A DNA stretch of 59,620 bases from Phycisphaerae bacterium (GTDB taxonomy: Bacteria; Planctomycetota; Phycisphaerae; Phycisphaerales; SM1A02): assembly GCA_002717655.1 (NCBI GenBank), contig PBAY01000032.1:1-59620 (forward strand), given 5' to 3'. Made by a program: the position numbers and the translations under genes. Below the pieces are notes generated by a model. It was not told the origin of the DNA, made no database searches, and worked only from the letters and a program-made list of their open reading frames with translations. This document shows, one piece after another, positions 1 to 8,938 of the stretch. Positions within the stretch are counted from its first letter, which is position 1, and every line of letters starts with the position of its first letter.

Positions 1-2
1 GA

Positions 3-158
3 GAGCAACCAGGTCAATCCACACCTGACTGGGATGAGTTCTTCGATGAATGGTGGGAACTGACTACGCACCAGGAACACATCGGAATGGAATATGCCCA
101 ATATCCCAACGCCTTCGAGGGTGCCAGGAAGTTCGCCAGCGGCGAGTACAAATCCTGA
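3..158 (+). CDS. C-terminal end of an unrecognised protein, truncated by the window edge
   Basis: An open frame enters from the left edge and ends at TGA 156-158, giving 51 residues. The composition is protein-like and rich in Trp, Glu, Asp and aromatic residues (it contains Asp-Trp-Asp-Glu-Phe-Phe-Asp-Glu-Trp-Trp). The other two forward frames stop early (at 61 and 26). I recognise no family. The acidic, aromatic tail has no membrane segment. The gene start and most of the protein lie outside the window, so no function can be given. Confidence 0.55.
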   Translation, partial: EQPGQSTPDWDEFFDEWWELTTHQEHIGMEYAQYPNAFEGARKFASGEYKS

Positions 159-264
159 TCGATTGAGCCATGCTTCTATAACGTCCTGTTGCGCCTCACC
201 CCTTCGGGAGGAGGGGGTGGGACGGGATACCGACCTGCTCGACGGCTTCGCTATTCTTCTCCAC

Positions 265-519
265 ATGAACACCACTCCCAATACAAACGACTCGAACCAT
301 CCCCATCAGGACAGCCTGGGACGCAACGTCTACAGCGGCGGCCGGTGGGCCAAAGTCATCGGGTTCAGTCTGCTGTTCGGGTTCGGCTCCTCGCTGGTCC
401 TTCGAACAGACGAGTCCGGGGTCATGTTCAGCGTGCTGGTCGGAACTGGCATGAGCCTCATCGCGATGATCTACTTCATCGTGAAGAAAGGCAACTCGAA
501 GATCAACAACAGCGCCTGA
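265..519 (+). CDS. small two-helix membrane protein
   Basis: This 84-residue protein has a polar N-terminal segment of about 28 residues rich in Asn, His and Ser. Two hydrophobic helices follow (about residues 29-46 and 53-73), then a short basic tail, Lys-Lys-Gly-Asn-Ser-Lys. I recognise no family. The ATG at 265 has no clear Shine-Dalgarno site. An in-frame GTG at 217 follows a GGAGGAGG stretch, but the spacing is too short to be convincing. A GC-rich hairpin (CACCCC 197-202 with GGGGTG 214-219) lies between the preceding gene and this one. The frame stays open further upstream, but that part does not look like protein. Confidence 0.55.
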   Translation: MNTTPNTNDSNHPHQDSLGRNVYSGGRWAKVIGFSLLFGFGSSLVLRTDESGVMFSVLVGTGMSLIAMIYFIVKKGNSKINNSA

Positions 520-557
520 GCTTATTCAGATTACCTGAGTCCGAACAAGTTCCTATC

Positions 558-1010
558 ATGGACCGCATGACCATCCGAACTTCCATCGTTCCCGGACTCT
601 TCACGGCCCTGCTCGTCGTCCTTGGTGGCTGCTCCCCGCAGTTCAAGCCCACTGACCTTGACGGAACATGGATCGGACAGGACCACACGATCAACTCCCG
701 TGGCAAGTCACTCACTACGAAACAGATCACCCTCAACGTAGACAGCGATGGACTCATCACCGGAGAGACGACCTGGACCCTCGTAGAAGGCCCCGGCGGT
801 AATCACAACGACAAACCGGTCACCAGTGATGCAGAAGAAGTCATGGGCGCATTCGATGCCAGTACCGGTGAGTTCTATCTCGTCGAGACCCGTGAAAATG
901 GCATGTGGCATGGACGCATGCTGTCCAAGGATCGCCTTCGAGCCTTTCTCGTCCAGACTGGCGAGAAGCCGGTCGTCGCAACCGTTGAACTTGAACGTCA
1001 ATTCGACTGA
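558..1010 (+). CDS. probable lipoprotein of about 150 residues
   Basis: The product begins with a basic N-terminus and a hydrophobic stretch ending in a lipobox, Val-Leu-Gly-Gly-Cys, with the lipidated Cys at about residue 25. Export and lipid anchoring are therefore likely. The mature part starts with an Asp-Leu-Asp-Gly-Thr-Trp-Ile-Gly segment, resembling the opening of small beta-barrel lipoproteins of the lipocalin-like kind, and then alternates in a beta-rich pattern. I cannot assign a family. ATG 567 is an alternative start two residues inside. The gene is convergent with the helical protein gene that ends at 1011. Confidence 0.6.
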   Translation: MDRMTIRTSIVPGLFTALLVVLGGCSPQFKPTDLDGTWIGQDHTINSRGKSLTTKQITLNVDSDGLITGETTWTLVEGPGGNHNDKPVTSDAEEVMGAFDASTGEFYLVETRENGMWHGRMLSKDRLRAFLVQTGEKPVVATVELERQFD

Positions 1011-1421
1011 TCAACTCGCCCCGGCGTAGTACTTCAGATAGATGTCGCGGATCACCTGCTGCTGACGAGGGGTGAAGGTAATTCCAACCAACCCCGCTGC
1101 CGTCGCATCGATATCCTGAATCCACTTGAGATCATTGGGCTTCAGACGCTCGCGATTCTCCAGCAGCACCTCGACCATGTCGGCCTCATTTTCGGCACGC
1201 CCCCGCCGCGCCTGCTCCAACTGCTCCTCACGAATCTGTTCCGCGGATCGTGTCGCACTTCGTTCCGCATAGCGGTTGTACCTCGCCCGGAACTCCGGGG
1301 ACATCACCCGCTGCAGTTCGGACTGATCGCTTCGGGGCAGTTCATGGATGAACTTGAACTGATCTTCCTCCAGTTCCAAAGCCTTGATCGCCTCAACCAG
1401 TTGCTTGGCTCGACTATTCAT
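1011..1421 (-). CDS. small charged helical protein, coupled to the ATP-grasp gene
   Basis: This 136-residue soluble protein is very rich in Glu, Arg and Gln and is predicted by eye to be almost wholly helical. It has no signal peptide or Cys motif, and I recognise no family. The frame is open further upstream, but ATG 1421 is preferred because it overlaps the end of the ATP-grasp gene by 8 bases, as translationally coupled genes do. The coupling suggests that it works with, or is controlled together with, the ligase-like protein. The function is unknown. Confidence 0.65.
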   Translation of the reverse strand: MNSRAKQLVEAIKALELEEDQFKFIHELPRSDQSELQRVMSPEFRARYNRYAERSATRSAEQIREEQLEQARRGRAENEADMVEVLLENRERLKPNDLKWIQDIDATAAGLVGITFTPRQQQVIRDIYLKYYAGAS

Positions 1422-2421
1422 CGACCTGGGCCGACTCCGCCCCACCATGCAATCGTCTGTGACGTGCCAGACCGGCCGCGACCAACTGACGCGTGAACCC
1501 CTCATGCCCTTCCGGATCCAGTGACAGGCAGATATCCGCACTGCCATAGTCCTTGGGTGGGTAATAGACACCACAGTTGGCATTGATTTCCAGCATGTAC
1601 GGCGTCCCGGTCTTGTCGACCCGGATATCACATCGCCCGAAACTGGCCGCCTTGAGCTCGACGAAGAATCTCGCACATTCATCACGAAGACGCTGCGCCA
1701 GAACCGGATCCTCCACCGGGAAGGATGACAACCCCTCGTACTCGACCCATTTCAGATCGGAATGCTTGAAGCTCTCGCCCTCGGGGAACTTGTACTGGGC
1801 CGGCGTGTAGGTCTTGGGGTTCATGGGATCATCGGGATTCTCAGCCACGAGCACCGTGCACTCCGTGCCATCGATGTACTCCTCGATCAACGCCGCACCA
1901 TGTCGCGACATGATCTTCTTTGCCTGAATACGAAGCCCCTCTGGCGTTCGAACTCGTGAACGACGACTGAGATCGACACTGGCATAACTGCTGTAGTGCT
2001 TTACGAACAAGGGAAACTTGAGTTCCTGAGCAGCACGCTCCACGTCTTCCTCGTTCTGGGCCACGACATAGTTTGGCGTAGCGATGCCAAGACGCTGACA
2101 CGCCTCCTTCATCTCCACGCGAGTCGGCTCATAGCACTCGGAACAGGCTCCGGCGAATGGCACGCCTCGCTCTTCCATCTTGAGAATGACCTCGATACCC
2201 GGGATGTCCTGATCAGCAGCACCATCACAGAGGTTGAAGAAGAGATCGAACTCGCCGGAATCAATCAGCGCTTCGACCTGCTTGACCGAATTATCCTTCC
2301 CTTCGAGGACCGCGACATGCCACTGTGCTTCGGGCATGAATGGCCGTGGATCACATGGCCAGTCGTCTTCCGGAAAGGGAACCGCATCCAGATCCTGAGT
2401 TGTCAGCAGACAGATACGCAA
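1414..2421 (-). CDS. ATP-grasp ligase, D-alanine--D-alanine ligase-like
   Basis: This 335-residue cytoplasmic enzyme has the layout of the Ddl branch of the ATP-grasp superfamily. An N-terminal Rossmann-like part contains Phe-Phe-Asn-Leu-Cys-Asp-Gly and Gly-Val-Pro-Phe-Ala-Gly, like the Ddl substrate lobe. The ATP-grasp core has Phe-Val-Lys-His-Tyr, the hinge Ile-Glu-Glu-Tyr-Ile-Asp-Gly-Thr-Glu, and the metal-binding stretch Asp-Ile-Arg-Val-Asp ... Met-Leu-Glu-Ile-Asn-Ala-Asn. Known relatives join a carboxylate to an amine using ATP, but the true substrate cannot be read here, and peptidoglycan D-Ala-D-Ala is only one option. The start is TTG 2421 with GGAG about 8 bases upstream. The 3' end overlaps the helical protein gene by 8 bases. 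Confidence 0.8.
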   Translation of the reverse strand: MRICLLTTQDLDAVPFPEDDWPCDPRPFMPEAQWHVAVLEGKDNSVKQVEALIDSGEFDLFFNLCDGAADQDIPGIEVILKMEERGVPFAGACSECYEPTRVEMKEACQRLGIATPNYVVAQNEEDVERAAQELKFPLFVKHYSSYASVDLSRRSRVRTPEGLRIQAKKIMSRHGAALIEEYIDGTECTVLVAENPDDPMNPKTYTPAQYKFPEGESFKHSDLKWVEYEGLSSFPVEDPVLAQRLRDECARFFVELKAASFGRCDIRVDKTGTPYMLEINANCGVYYPPKDYGSADICLSLDPEGHEGFTRQLVAAGLARHRRLHGGAESAQVDE

Positions 2422-2645
2422 TGCAACACTCCATCAGGCCTTGCCAAGCACATACTGTAGCACTCGGCATCCAGAACGGCAGGTTGCAGCACCTCCAACG
2501 CGATTTCGGCCTCATATCTAATCCGCGATTTCAACGACTCAACCCTCCGATTTACCCTTGACCGGAAATCACAACATGAGACCATAGTGTGATCGAAACA
2601 GGGTGTGATCGAGGCGCCACCACTGCCGCCTCCTGGGAAGACAAG

Positions 2646-4466
2646 ATGAACGTTCGCATGATTTCATCACTCCGGATGATTGCCATCACCATGACGCTGG
2701 CCAGTATTGGCTTGATCACCCTGGAACTTGAAGCCAGAGCCAATACCGGCACCCCAACCCCACCCTGGGGCGAAAATGGCTGGAAGATGCCCGTGGACCT
2801 CACACCGGAGGCCAGTGAAGAAGACTGGCTGCGATTCGGCTGGGACAGCTTCATTGCGATGAACTGGCCTCACAAGGTCGGCGGTCTCAACGGTGAGCCT
2901 GACAAGGACAGTTCAATTCAGGAAAACGACTGGACTGACCAGAGCATCAGCCCGGTCTGGTTCACCTACAACAACAAAAGACAGCTGTTCCAGAAGTTCG
3001 CCTTGGATCCCGGCGATTGGAACAACCCCAACTTTCCAAAGATCACCCGCTCGTACGCAGGGCTTGACTATCCAGTATTCGGAGCCTCCGCGATGGCCTC
3101 GACATTGGACGCCTCAATCAAGGATCTCTTCGATGAAGCATTCGTCGACAATCCATTGCTTGATCAGAATGGGCGGCTCGTACTTTTTGAGATCTACGTC
3201 AACCAGTCCTTCTGGCAGTATGCCCATCTTTCCGGCTACTACGACGCACAGGTGCAGATGAGCAAGTTCGAAAATGGCGTCTCCAAGCCTGCCCCTGACA
3301 ACTTCGTTGGATTTCCGGAGACTGGAGCGGTCGACAATCCGGGCCTTTTCGGACAACCACTGCCTGATTATGCCCAGCAAGGCGCCATGTCGGTGAAGGT
3401 TTCCTGGCGGCAACTCACCGTTGATGAATACAACAGCGGTCGATACTTCACCAAACTGGTCTATTACGACAACAACCAGACTGAAGAACCAATCTGCACG
3501 AACCAAAGTGACCCGGGGGCACCGATTCCTGTTGGACTCGTGGGCATGCACATCCTTCGACTCACCCCGGTAACCGGACATACCTGGTTCTGGTCCTCGT
3601 TCGAACAAGTCGACAATGTCACCACCGACCAGCCTGACGGCCCCTCGTTCAATCCCGGCCCCGATTCGACCTGCTCCCCTCCATATGTTGGTGGCTATAC
3701 CTGCGTCGAAACCTGTGAAGATGCCGGTGAAGGACTTCAGGATGACAGCTGCGCACCAGAGCCGGTCACCACTGAAAGCTATGAAGACGGTGTCTGCGTT
3801 GCCATGACCGACAATATCTCGAACATCTCGAGAGTGAGCACGACTTCACTGACCCCAGAGATTCAGGCGGTCAATTCCGAATACCAACAGGCCCTGGCGG
3901 GCACCCCATGGCAGTATTACGAACAGCTGAACACCCTTCAGCCAGGTGATTCAGAGTGCTATGTGCCCCCATTCAACAACAATGCAACGACGCAATGCAA
4001 TACCTGTGACATGACCAATACGACCATGGAGTCGTACACCCAGATCAACTTCCCCAGCAACTACTACGACAGCGGGAATGGAAGAATCGCACCATCTACG
4101 GTTGGCAATGCAATGAACTGCATCAACTGCCATGCACTGGCCAAACCGCAAGGGGCAGCGGTCTACAAGATCAATCCACAGAATGAATACGATCCCGTTC
4201 TCCCTGATGATTACCCGGATGACTGGGACGGGCTGCCCGTGAGCAACCACTATCAGGTGTTCACCTTCCTGCTCAATCAAGCCCAGAACTCATGCCCTTC
4301 TGATCTGGACCTCTACGGATCAACCGACATCGCCGACCTTCTTCATATCATGGAGAACTGGGGCGTCTGTGACGGGTACTGCCCAGGCGATCTTGATGAC
4401 AACGGTGCCATCGGAATCCTTGATCTACTTCGTGTTCTTGATCGATGGGGTGATTGCGACTATTGA
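2646..4466 (+). CDS. secreted protein with one haem-c motif and a C-terminal dockerin-like module
   Basis: This 606-residue protein begins with a signal peptide (residues 1-31, long hydrophobic run). I chose ATG 2646 over the in-frame ATG 2589 because the signal peptide starts there. The body starts with a Trp-Asp-Ser-Phe-Ile-Ala-Met-Asn-Trp-Pro motif. Near the C-terminus is Cys-Ile-Asn-Cys-His, a single CxxCH haem-c attachment site. A Cys-rich segment lies in the middle. The last 55 residues are a duplicated Ca-loop unit ending Trp-Gly-Val-Cys and Trp-Gly-Asp-Cys, typical of the dockerin-like tails in this window. It is probably a periplasmic or surface redox protein; its substrate is unknown. 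Confidence 0.75.
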   Translation: MNVRMISSLRMIAITMTLASIGLITLELEARANTGTPTPPWGENGWKMPVDLTPEASEEDWLRFGWDSFIAMNWPHKVGGLNGEPDKDSSIQENDWTDQSISPVWFTYNNKRQLFQKFALDPGDWNNPNFPKITRSYAGLDYPVFGASAMASTLDASIKDLFDEAFVDNPLLDQNGRLVLFEIYVNQSFWQYAHLSGYYDAQVQMSKFENGVSKPAPDNFVGFPETGAVDNPGLFGQPLPDYAQQGAMSVKVSWRQLTVDEYNSGRYFTKLVYYDNNQTEEPICTNQSDPGAPIPVGLVGMHILRLTPVTGHTWFWSSFEQVDNVTTDQPDGPSFNPGPDSTCSPPYVGGYTCVETCEDAGEGLQDDSCAPEPVTTESYEDGVCVAMTDNISNISRVSTTSLTPEIQAVNSEYQQALAGTPWQYYEQLNTLQPGDSECYVPPFNNNATTQCNTCDMTNTTMESYTQINFPSNYYDSGNGRIAPSTVGNAMNCINCHALAKPQGAAVYKINPQNEYDPVLPDDYPDDWDGLPVSNHYQVFTFLLNQAQNSCPSDLDLYGSTDIADLLHIMENWGVCDGYCPGDLDDNGAIGILDLLRVLDRWGDCDY

Positions 4467-5416
4467 AGATGGATCATCTTCCGAAGAATAGACTGGATGC
4501 AGTCCACCTCTTCTGCGCAACGATCACTCACACCAACCAGCCCGGTATAACCATGAATCAAGTCGGGGGCGATCTGCACCTGTACTGGAACCGATGCGTC
4601 CTGCAGCCTCAAGGCATAGGCCAGACCTTCGTCATATAGCGGGTCATGCGAAGCAAGCGTGATCAGTGCAGGAGGCAAATTCTCCAGAGATTCCGCCTTG
4701 ATCGGACAGGCGAGTGGATCGGATCGCATGGCATGATCCGGACAGTAGTGATCCCAGAACCATTCCATCCCGCTTCGTTCAAGCAACTTGCCTTCTCCCT
4801 GATCGACCATGCTGCCTCGCTCAAAATCAGCGTCGGTGACTGGATAGACCAGATACTGACAGGAAAGCTAAGGGCCACCTTCATCACGAAACACGATGGC
4901 ACAGGCCGCGGCGAGATTCCCGCCAGCACTATCTCCTCCAATGGCAAGCGGTGCACCACTGGTTCCACCAAGTTCTTCAGCATGGTCAGCGGCCCACCGA
5001 ACTGCGGCCAGACAATCATCGACTGGAATCGGAAACTTGAACTCCGGCGCAAGACGGTATTCAACTGAAAGAACCACGCAGTTGCATGCCGTTGCAAGAC
5101 GCCTCATTCCTGAATCAGCACTTTCAAGATCACCAAGAACCCATCCTCCACCATGGAAGTACACCAGGATCGGCAACGGCGTTAGTGAATCGGGGTCATA
5201 AGCCCGACAACAGATCGAACCACCTTCGACCGGGACATGATGATCCCTGATGGAATCAACCGCCACAGGCGATGGGTCCGGCTGAAACAATTCCTTTTCC
5301 CAGTCCCGGGCCTCCTGAGGCGTCATGTCGATGAGCCCCTTGTGCCCTGATCCATAGAAGTCATCAAGCAGCTTCTGAAGCTGGACATCGACTGGTTGAA
5401 TACTCGGTTGTTCCAT
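4460..5416 (-). pseudogene. HSL-family alpha/beta hydrolase interrupted by an in-frame TAG
   Basis: Read in one frame from ATG 5416 to the stop at 4460 this is a complete esterase/lipase of the hormone-sensitive-lipase family, about 317 residues, the usual length. It is broken only by a TAG at 4868-4870. Before the stop come the oxyanion motif His-Gly-Gly-Gly-Trp and the nucleophile elbow Gly-Asp-Ser-Ala-Gly-Gly. After it, still in frame, come Tyr-Leu-Val-Tyr-Pro-Val-Thr-Asp, the acid motif His-Asp-Pro-Leu-Tyr-Asp-Glu and the catalytic His in His-Gly-Tyr-Thr. No frameshift is needed. Without readthrough the 182-residue product lacks the Asp and His of the triad and should be inactive. A sequencing error or a recent nonsense mutation are the main explanations. 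The gene is convergent with the haem/dockerin gene and overlaps its end by 7 bases. Confidence 0.8.
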
Positions 5417-5803
5417 GGACCTGATTCCAAAGAAATGACATCATCATGGCACCCCGACCTGAGGCACACCTCTCAACCTTGAAGTCTGGAGCTTGATGCA
5501 CCAGATTCAAGTTGGCACATGATTGCAGGAATTCCTGATCCACAGGTTTGTGAACACATCAAAATCCACTCTTGTACGGACGGACCAAGGGCAAATTGTC
5601 CTCTTCTTGAACTGAACAAGATTCGAACTGGGCTGGATAATGCGGAGGATAGGCTGGCCTGAAATGCCCTAAATCAAGATGTCCCAACAGCCGGCCTGGC
5701 GTTTTTCATGGATTACCAACTGTAGGAGGCTCATCTCAAAGCTGAATTGCTACGATCTCCACCAATCTTGAACATCTTGTCAATTGATTCCGGAGGCTCG
5801 CTC
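5417..5803. other. gene-free divergent intergenic region
   Basis: This stretch of 387 bases lies between the broken esterase (leftward) and the repeat protein (rightward). It should hold promoters for both, but I see no convincing paired -35/-10 elements. A GGAGG ribosome-binding site sits just before ATG 5804. An in-frame ATG at 5747 is rejected as the start because it lacks such a site and would precede the signal peptide with unrelated residues. Confidence 0.5.
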
Positions 5804-7126
5804 ATGAATCGCATCACTCGACTTGTCAGAACAACCACTGCCCCATCCGGCTGGAAAGCACTTTCAGCCAGTACGGCCATCGCCTGCGGATTCGGGCTGA
5901 CCACAATCGCCATGTCTACTCCTGCCACGGCTCAGGAACGAACTCAAGAAGTGCGTGGCGCCCAGTTCCCAACCGCCGAAAGCATGAAGGCTGGCGTGAA
6001 TTCCGAAGTGAAGGCAGGAATGCTGACGCAGGAACAGGCAGACATGATTCTTCGTGTTCACGCCCGACTCCTGAAAGGGATCGAAAGTGGTGCGATCAGC
6101 AACTCGAAAGCACTCGGCATGCTCGGCGAGCAATCCATCTCCATCTACCAGAATGGAAGAATGCAGGAACATATCCCAAGCCAAAGCGAGGCCAGGGAAA
6201 CCCTCACCAAGAAGGACTATGACGAAGCCTTCGAGAAGATGAAGGGTATGGTTCAGGCGGGCGAGATCACCCGCGAGCAGATGTCACAACGTCTTGATCG
6301 TATGCAGAAGATGATGGCCCAGCCCAAGACCATCACACAGAAGGAATATGACGAAGCCGTTTCCAAAATGACTGAGATGGTCAAGTCTGGCAAGATCACC
6401 CGTGAACAGATGGGACAACGTCTTGATCGCATGCAGAAGATGATGGCCCAGCCCAAGACCATCACCCAGAAGGAATACGACGAAGCCGTTGCCAAGATGA
6501 CAGAGATGGTCAAGACGGGCGAGATCACCCGCAAACAGATGGGACAGCGTCTTGATCGCATGAAGAAGATGATGGCCCCGTCCAAGACCTATACCCAGAA
6601 GGAATACGACGAAGCGGCTGCCAAGATGACAGAGATGGTCAAGGCCGGCGAAATCACCCGCGAGCAGATGCAGCAGCGTCTGGATCGCATGAAGAAGGTC
6701 ATAGTCAGGACCGTCACTCAGAAGGACTATGACGAGGCCTTTGAGAAGATGAAGGGCATGGTTGCAACCGGCGAGATCACCCGTGAGCAGATGACACAAC
6801 GTCTTGATCGCATGAAGAAGGCTATGGCCAAGACCAAGACGTACACACGGCAAGACTACGCCAAGGCTCAGGCTGACATGCAGAAGATGGTTGATGAAGG
6901 CAAGATCACTGAAGATCAGATGAAGCAACGACTCAGCAGAATGCGTCAAGCCATCGGCCGTGACAAGGCTCAGCCAAAGAAAGAGGAAGCTACTCCTCGA
7001 GCACAGTATGACCGCATGAAGCAACGTCTTGACATGGCCGTCGAGTCAGGTCGCCTGACTCAGGAAGAAGCCGACAAAATGCTGATGGATTTCCGCAAGG
7101 AACTTGGCCGTTCACGCGGGCGCTGA
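5804..7126 (+). CDS. exported protein with six tandem SHOCT-like repeats
   Basis: This 440-residue protein starts at ATG 5804, seven bases after GGAGG. A long signal peptide ends in Ala-Thr-Ala-Gln, so it is probably periplasmic or secreted. After a divergent leading segment come six near-identical units of 43 residues (one of 41): a Tyr-Asp-Glu-Ala helix, Lys-Met-x-x-Met-Val, a Gly-Glu-Ile-Thr-Arg-Glu-Gln-Met turn, and Gln-Arg-Leu-Asp-Arg-Met. A degenerate last unit ends Leu-Thr-Gln-Glu-Glu-Ala-Asp-Lys-Met. The helix-Gly-Ile-Thr-x-Glu-helix pattern resembles SHOCT short oligomerisation domains. This likeness is read by eye. The protein is Met- and Lys-rich. A strong terminator follows immediately, so the gene is probably monocistronic. 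Confidence 0.8.
   Translation: MNRITRLVRTTTAPSGWKALSASTAIACGFGLTTIAMSTPATAQERTQEVRGAQFPTAESMKAGVNSEVKAGMLTQEQADMILRVHARLLKGIESGAISNSKALGMLGEQSISIYQNGRMQEHIPSQSEARETLTKKDYDEAFEKMKGMVQAGEITREQMSQRLDRMQKMMAQPKTITQKEYDEAVSKMTEMVKSGKITREQMGQRLDRMQKMMAQPKTITQKEYDEAVAKMTEMVKTGEITRKQMGQRLDRMKKMMAPSKTYTQKEYDEAAAKMTEMVKAGEITREQMQQRLDRMKKVIVRTVTQKDYDEAFEKMKGMVATGEITREQMTQRLDRMKKAMAKTKTYTRQDYAKAQADMQKMVDEGKITEDQMKQRLSRMRQAIGRDKAQPKKEEATPRAQYDRMKQRLDMAVESGRLTQEEADKMLMDFRKELGRSRGR
6203..6970 (+). repeat. six tandem coding repeats of about 129 bp
   Basis: The unit boundaries are about 6203-6331, 6332-6460, 6461-6589, 6590-6712, 6713-6841 and 6842-6970. Units 2 and 3 are the most similar at the DNA level. 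Unit 4 is six bases shorter. Unit 5 resembles unit 1 (Phe-Glu-Lys-Met-Lys-Gly-Met-Val), which suggests duplication of blocks rather than of single units. Unit 6 is the most diverged. The length is a multiple of three in every copy, so copy-number change would keep the frame. Confidence 0.9.
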
Positions 7127-7157
7127 ATTGGCCCTAACTGAGCCTCGAAGATATTCG

Positions 7158-7190
7158 ACGCCCCTTCAGGAATTCCTGAAGGGGCGTTTT
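7158..7190 (+). terminator. rho-independent terminator after the repeat protein gene
   Basis: A perfect 13-bp stem (ACGCCCCTTCAGG 7158-7170 with its complement 7175-7187) has an AATT loop and is followed by a short T run. It lies 32 bases after the repeat-protein stop and 24 bases before the end of the convergent VWA gene, so it could act in both directions. Confidence 0.9.
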
Positions 7191-7213
7191 CATTTGCTTT
7201 GAGACAGCCATGA

Positions 7214-8938
7214 TCAACTGATGATCCGACGCTTCTGCTGCAGATAGTCCCACAGCACGAATCGATCCAGATCATGACCTGCAGTGAAGATGACACGACC
7301 TCGGGTGGCTTCCGCGATTCGATGCGCAAAGGCGATGTCTTCAGAATCCTGACTCCAACTGGGCACCAGGAACATGTTGATGGTAATTCCATCCCTTGCA
7401 CAGCGATGAGCTTCACGCATTGTCGCCTCTTCCGTAAGTGGATCAGGTGGGTACAGCAGATAGAGCTGTTCACCCTCATAATGCGCCGTCGGAAGTCCAT
7501 CCGTGATCAGCATGATCTGACGATTCGGAGTGTCCTGGGAAGCCAGCATCTTGCGTGCAAGTGACAGTGATGCCTGAATGTTCGTGAAATGCGGATGCAC
7601 CATCATTTCCGAGACATCCGGATTGGACATGTCCACGCGAAGGCGGACGAAGGGATCCCGGATGGTGACCGGTTTGGGCATCATCTCGGGAAGCTCTGAA
7701 ACATGTCTCAGCTTGGCGAAACTGTACATTTCGATCAAGGACAGAAAGTCGCCCGGATACTCCCGTCGGATCAGACCATCCAAGGCCAGCGCCATCTTCT
7801 TGCAGACCACATACTGTCCACCGGATCGCATCGATCCGGACATGTCCATTACGACCGCGGTGGCCGCCTTGGGCGTATTGCGAGTGAGATGAATCTCGAT
7901 GTCTTCGGCACCGATACCAAATGAACGCGCTTCCGCCCCACTGCGAATCGCAGCATTGGTGATGGTCTGGGAGACATCGAGATGAGCTACGGAATCACCG
8001 AACTCGTAGGGACGGCTTCTGGCCATCTCCACCGGACCTTCTCCCACCACGGGACCATCGTGACGACCGGTACGAGACGCCTCCAGTTCACTGAAGATCT
8101 CATCAAGGAGCTTCCCCTGAATGGTTCTCAGGGCTCCGGGTCCAAGCTGGTAGCCCTCCGGCCCCCGTTCCAGACCGGCTTCTTCTGCGCGTTCCTGCAA
8201 CATTTCCTGGATCTGGGACTGCATGCCACGAAGCTCATCGACATCCGCTTCATCGACGAATTCACGAAGCTTGTCCAGATCGATGATTCCCACCTTGGCG
8301 TTCTTGCGGGCTTCACGAAGCTGCTCAAGCAGTTCATCGATCTGCTCAAGCATGTCCTTTGTATCAATGGCTTCCTCGATTGAAAGTTTCGTTCGCCCCG
8401 TAAATGAATAGTTCGTGATCAGTTGTTCGATTTCAAGCTTGGAGCCAAGTGTGGCGATCAACCGCATCAATGGACCGCTCAATTCGCTCTTCTCACCACC
8501 CACCTGGTACCAGACACGCTCCAATACAGGTATGGATTCGGCATCGACCGCCCGCTGAAGTACATGCTGCATCATTTCAGTCGGGGGCTCGATCTGATCC
8601 ACCGCTTCGCCATAGGCCGTATCAGCATCATCAAAGGCAGGCATCGGGTCGAAGGTCTCGAGAATACGACGACGCCGTTCTTCGAGCAGCGCGATCAAGG
8701 CATCGATGCTGGGCCCGAGTCCCTTGATCTGAGACGGATCGATTTCGATGGCATCCGCAAGCTCCTCATCAGTGAGCGGGCGATAGCTTCCGTAATGCAT
8801 CAGGTGATCCATGGCAGATTCAAGCACGCCATCGGAATCCCCCGCCTGATGTGGCGGAGGAAATCGCTTTGGGTCATATCCCAGATAGCTGTGAATGATC
8901 CCGCCAGGCTTCATGGGTGGCTTGGAATCAGATGACAT
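7214..8938 (-). CDS. VWA-domain protein (COG4867-like), partner of the MoxR-type ATPase
   Basis: This 574-residue cytoplasmic protein has a long helical N-terminal part and a C-terminal von Willebrand A domain. The metal-ion-dependent adhesion site Asp-Met-Ser-Gly-Ser is visible, as is the later Leu-Ile-Thr-Asp-Gly-Leu-Pro-Thr strand. It resembles the VWA partner of mycobacterial Rv0958-Rv0959-type gene pairs. Such pairs (AAA+ ATPase plus VWA protein) are thought to assemble or metallate target proteins, but the client here is unknown. ATG 8938 overlaps the end of the ATPase gene by 11 bases, so the two are co-transcribed and probably translationally coupled. Confidence 0.85.
   Translation of the reverse strand: MSSDSKPPMKPGGIIHSYLGYDPKRFPPPHQAGDSDGVLESAMDHLMHYGSYRPLTDEELADAIEIDPSQIKGLGPSIDALIALLEERRRRILETFDPMPAFDDADTAYGEAVDQIEPPTEMMQHVLQRAVDAESIPVLERVWYQVGGEKSELSGPLMRLIATLGSKLEIEQLITNYSFTGRTKLSIEEAIDTKDMLEQIDELLEQLREARKNAKVGIIDLDKLREFVDEADVDELRGMQSQIQEMLQERAEEAGLERGPEGYQLGPGALRTIQGKLLDEIFSELEASRTGRHDGPVVGEGPVEMARSRPYEFGDSVAHLDVSQTITNAAIRSGAEARSFGIGAEDIEIHLTRNTPKAATAVVMDMSGSMRSGGQYVVCKKMALALDGLIRREYPGDFLSLIEMYSFAKLRHVSELPEMMPKPVTIRDPFVRLRVDMSNPDVSEMMVHPHFTNIQASLSLARKMLASQDTPNRQIMLITDGLPTAHYEGEQLYLLYPPDPLTEEATMREAHRCARDGITINMFLVPSWSQDSEDIAFAHRIAEATRGRVIFTAGHDLDRFVLWDYLQQKRRIIS

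Noticed and set aside
4868-4870. TAG as a recoded sense codon (for example pyrrolysine or suppressor use)
   Set aside because: Several intact genes in the window end with TAG as their only stop, there is no sign of a recoding element, and the family position is not a known special residue.
6203-6970. Tandem repeats as a CRISPR array
   Set aside because: The units are contiguous 129-bp coding repeats without spacers, inside an open reading frame with a signal peptide.
6284-7024. 246-residue antisense frame with internal repeats
   Set aside because: It only mirrors the 129-bp coding repeats of the forward gene. It has no start signal and no family.
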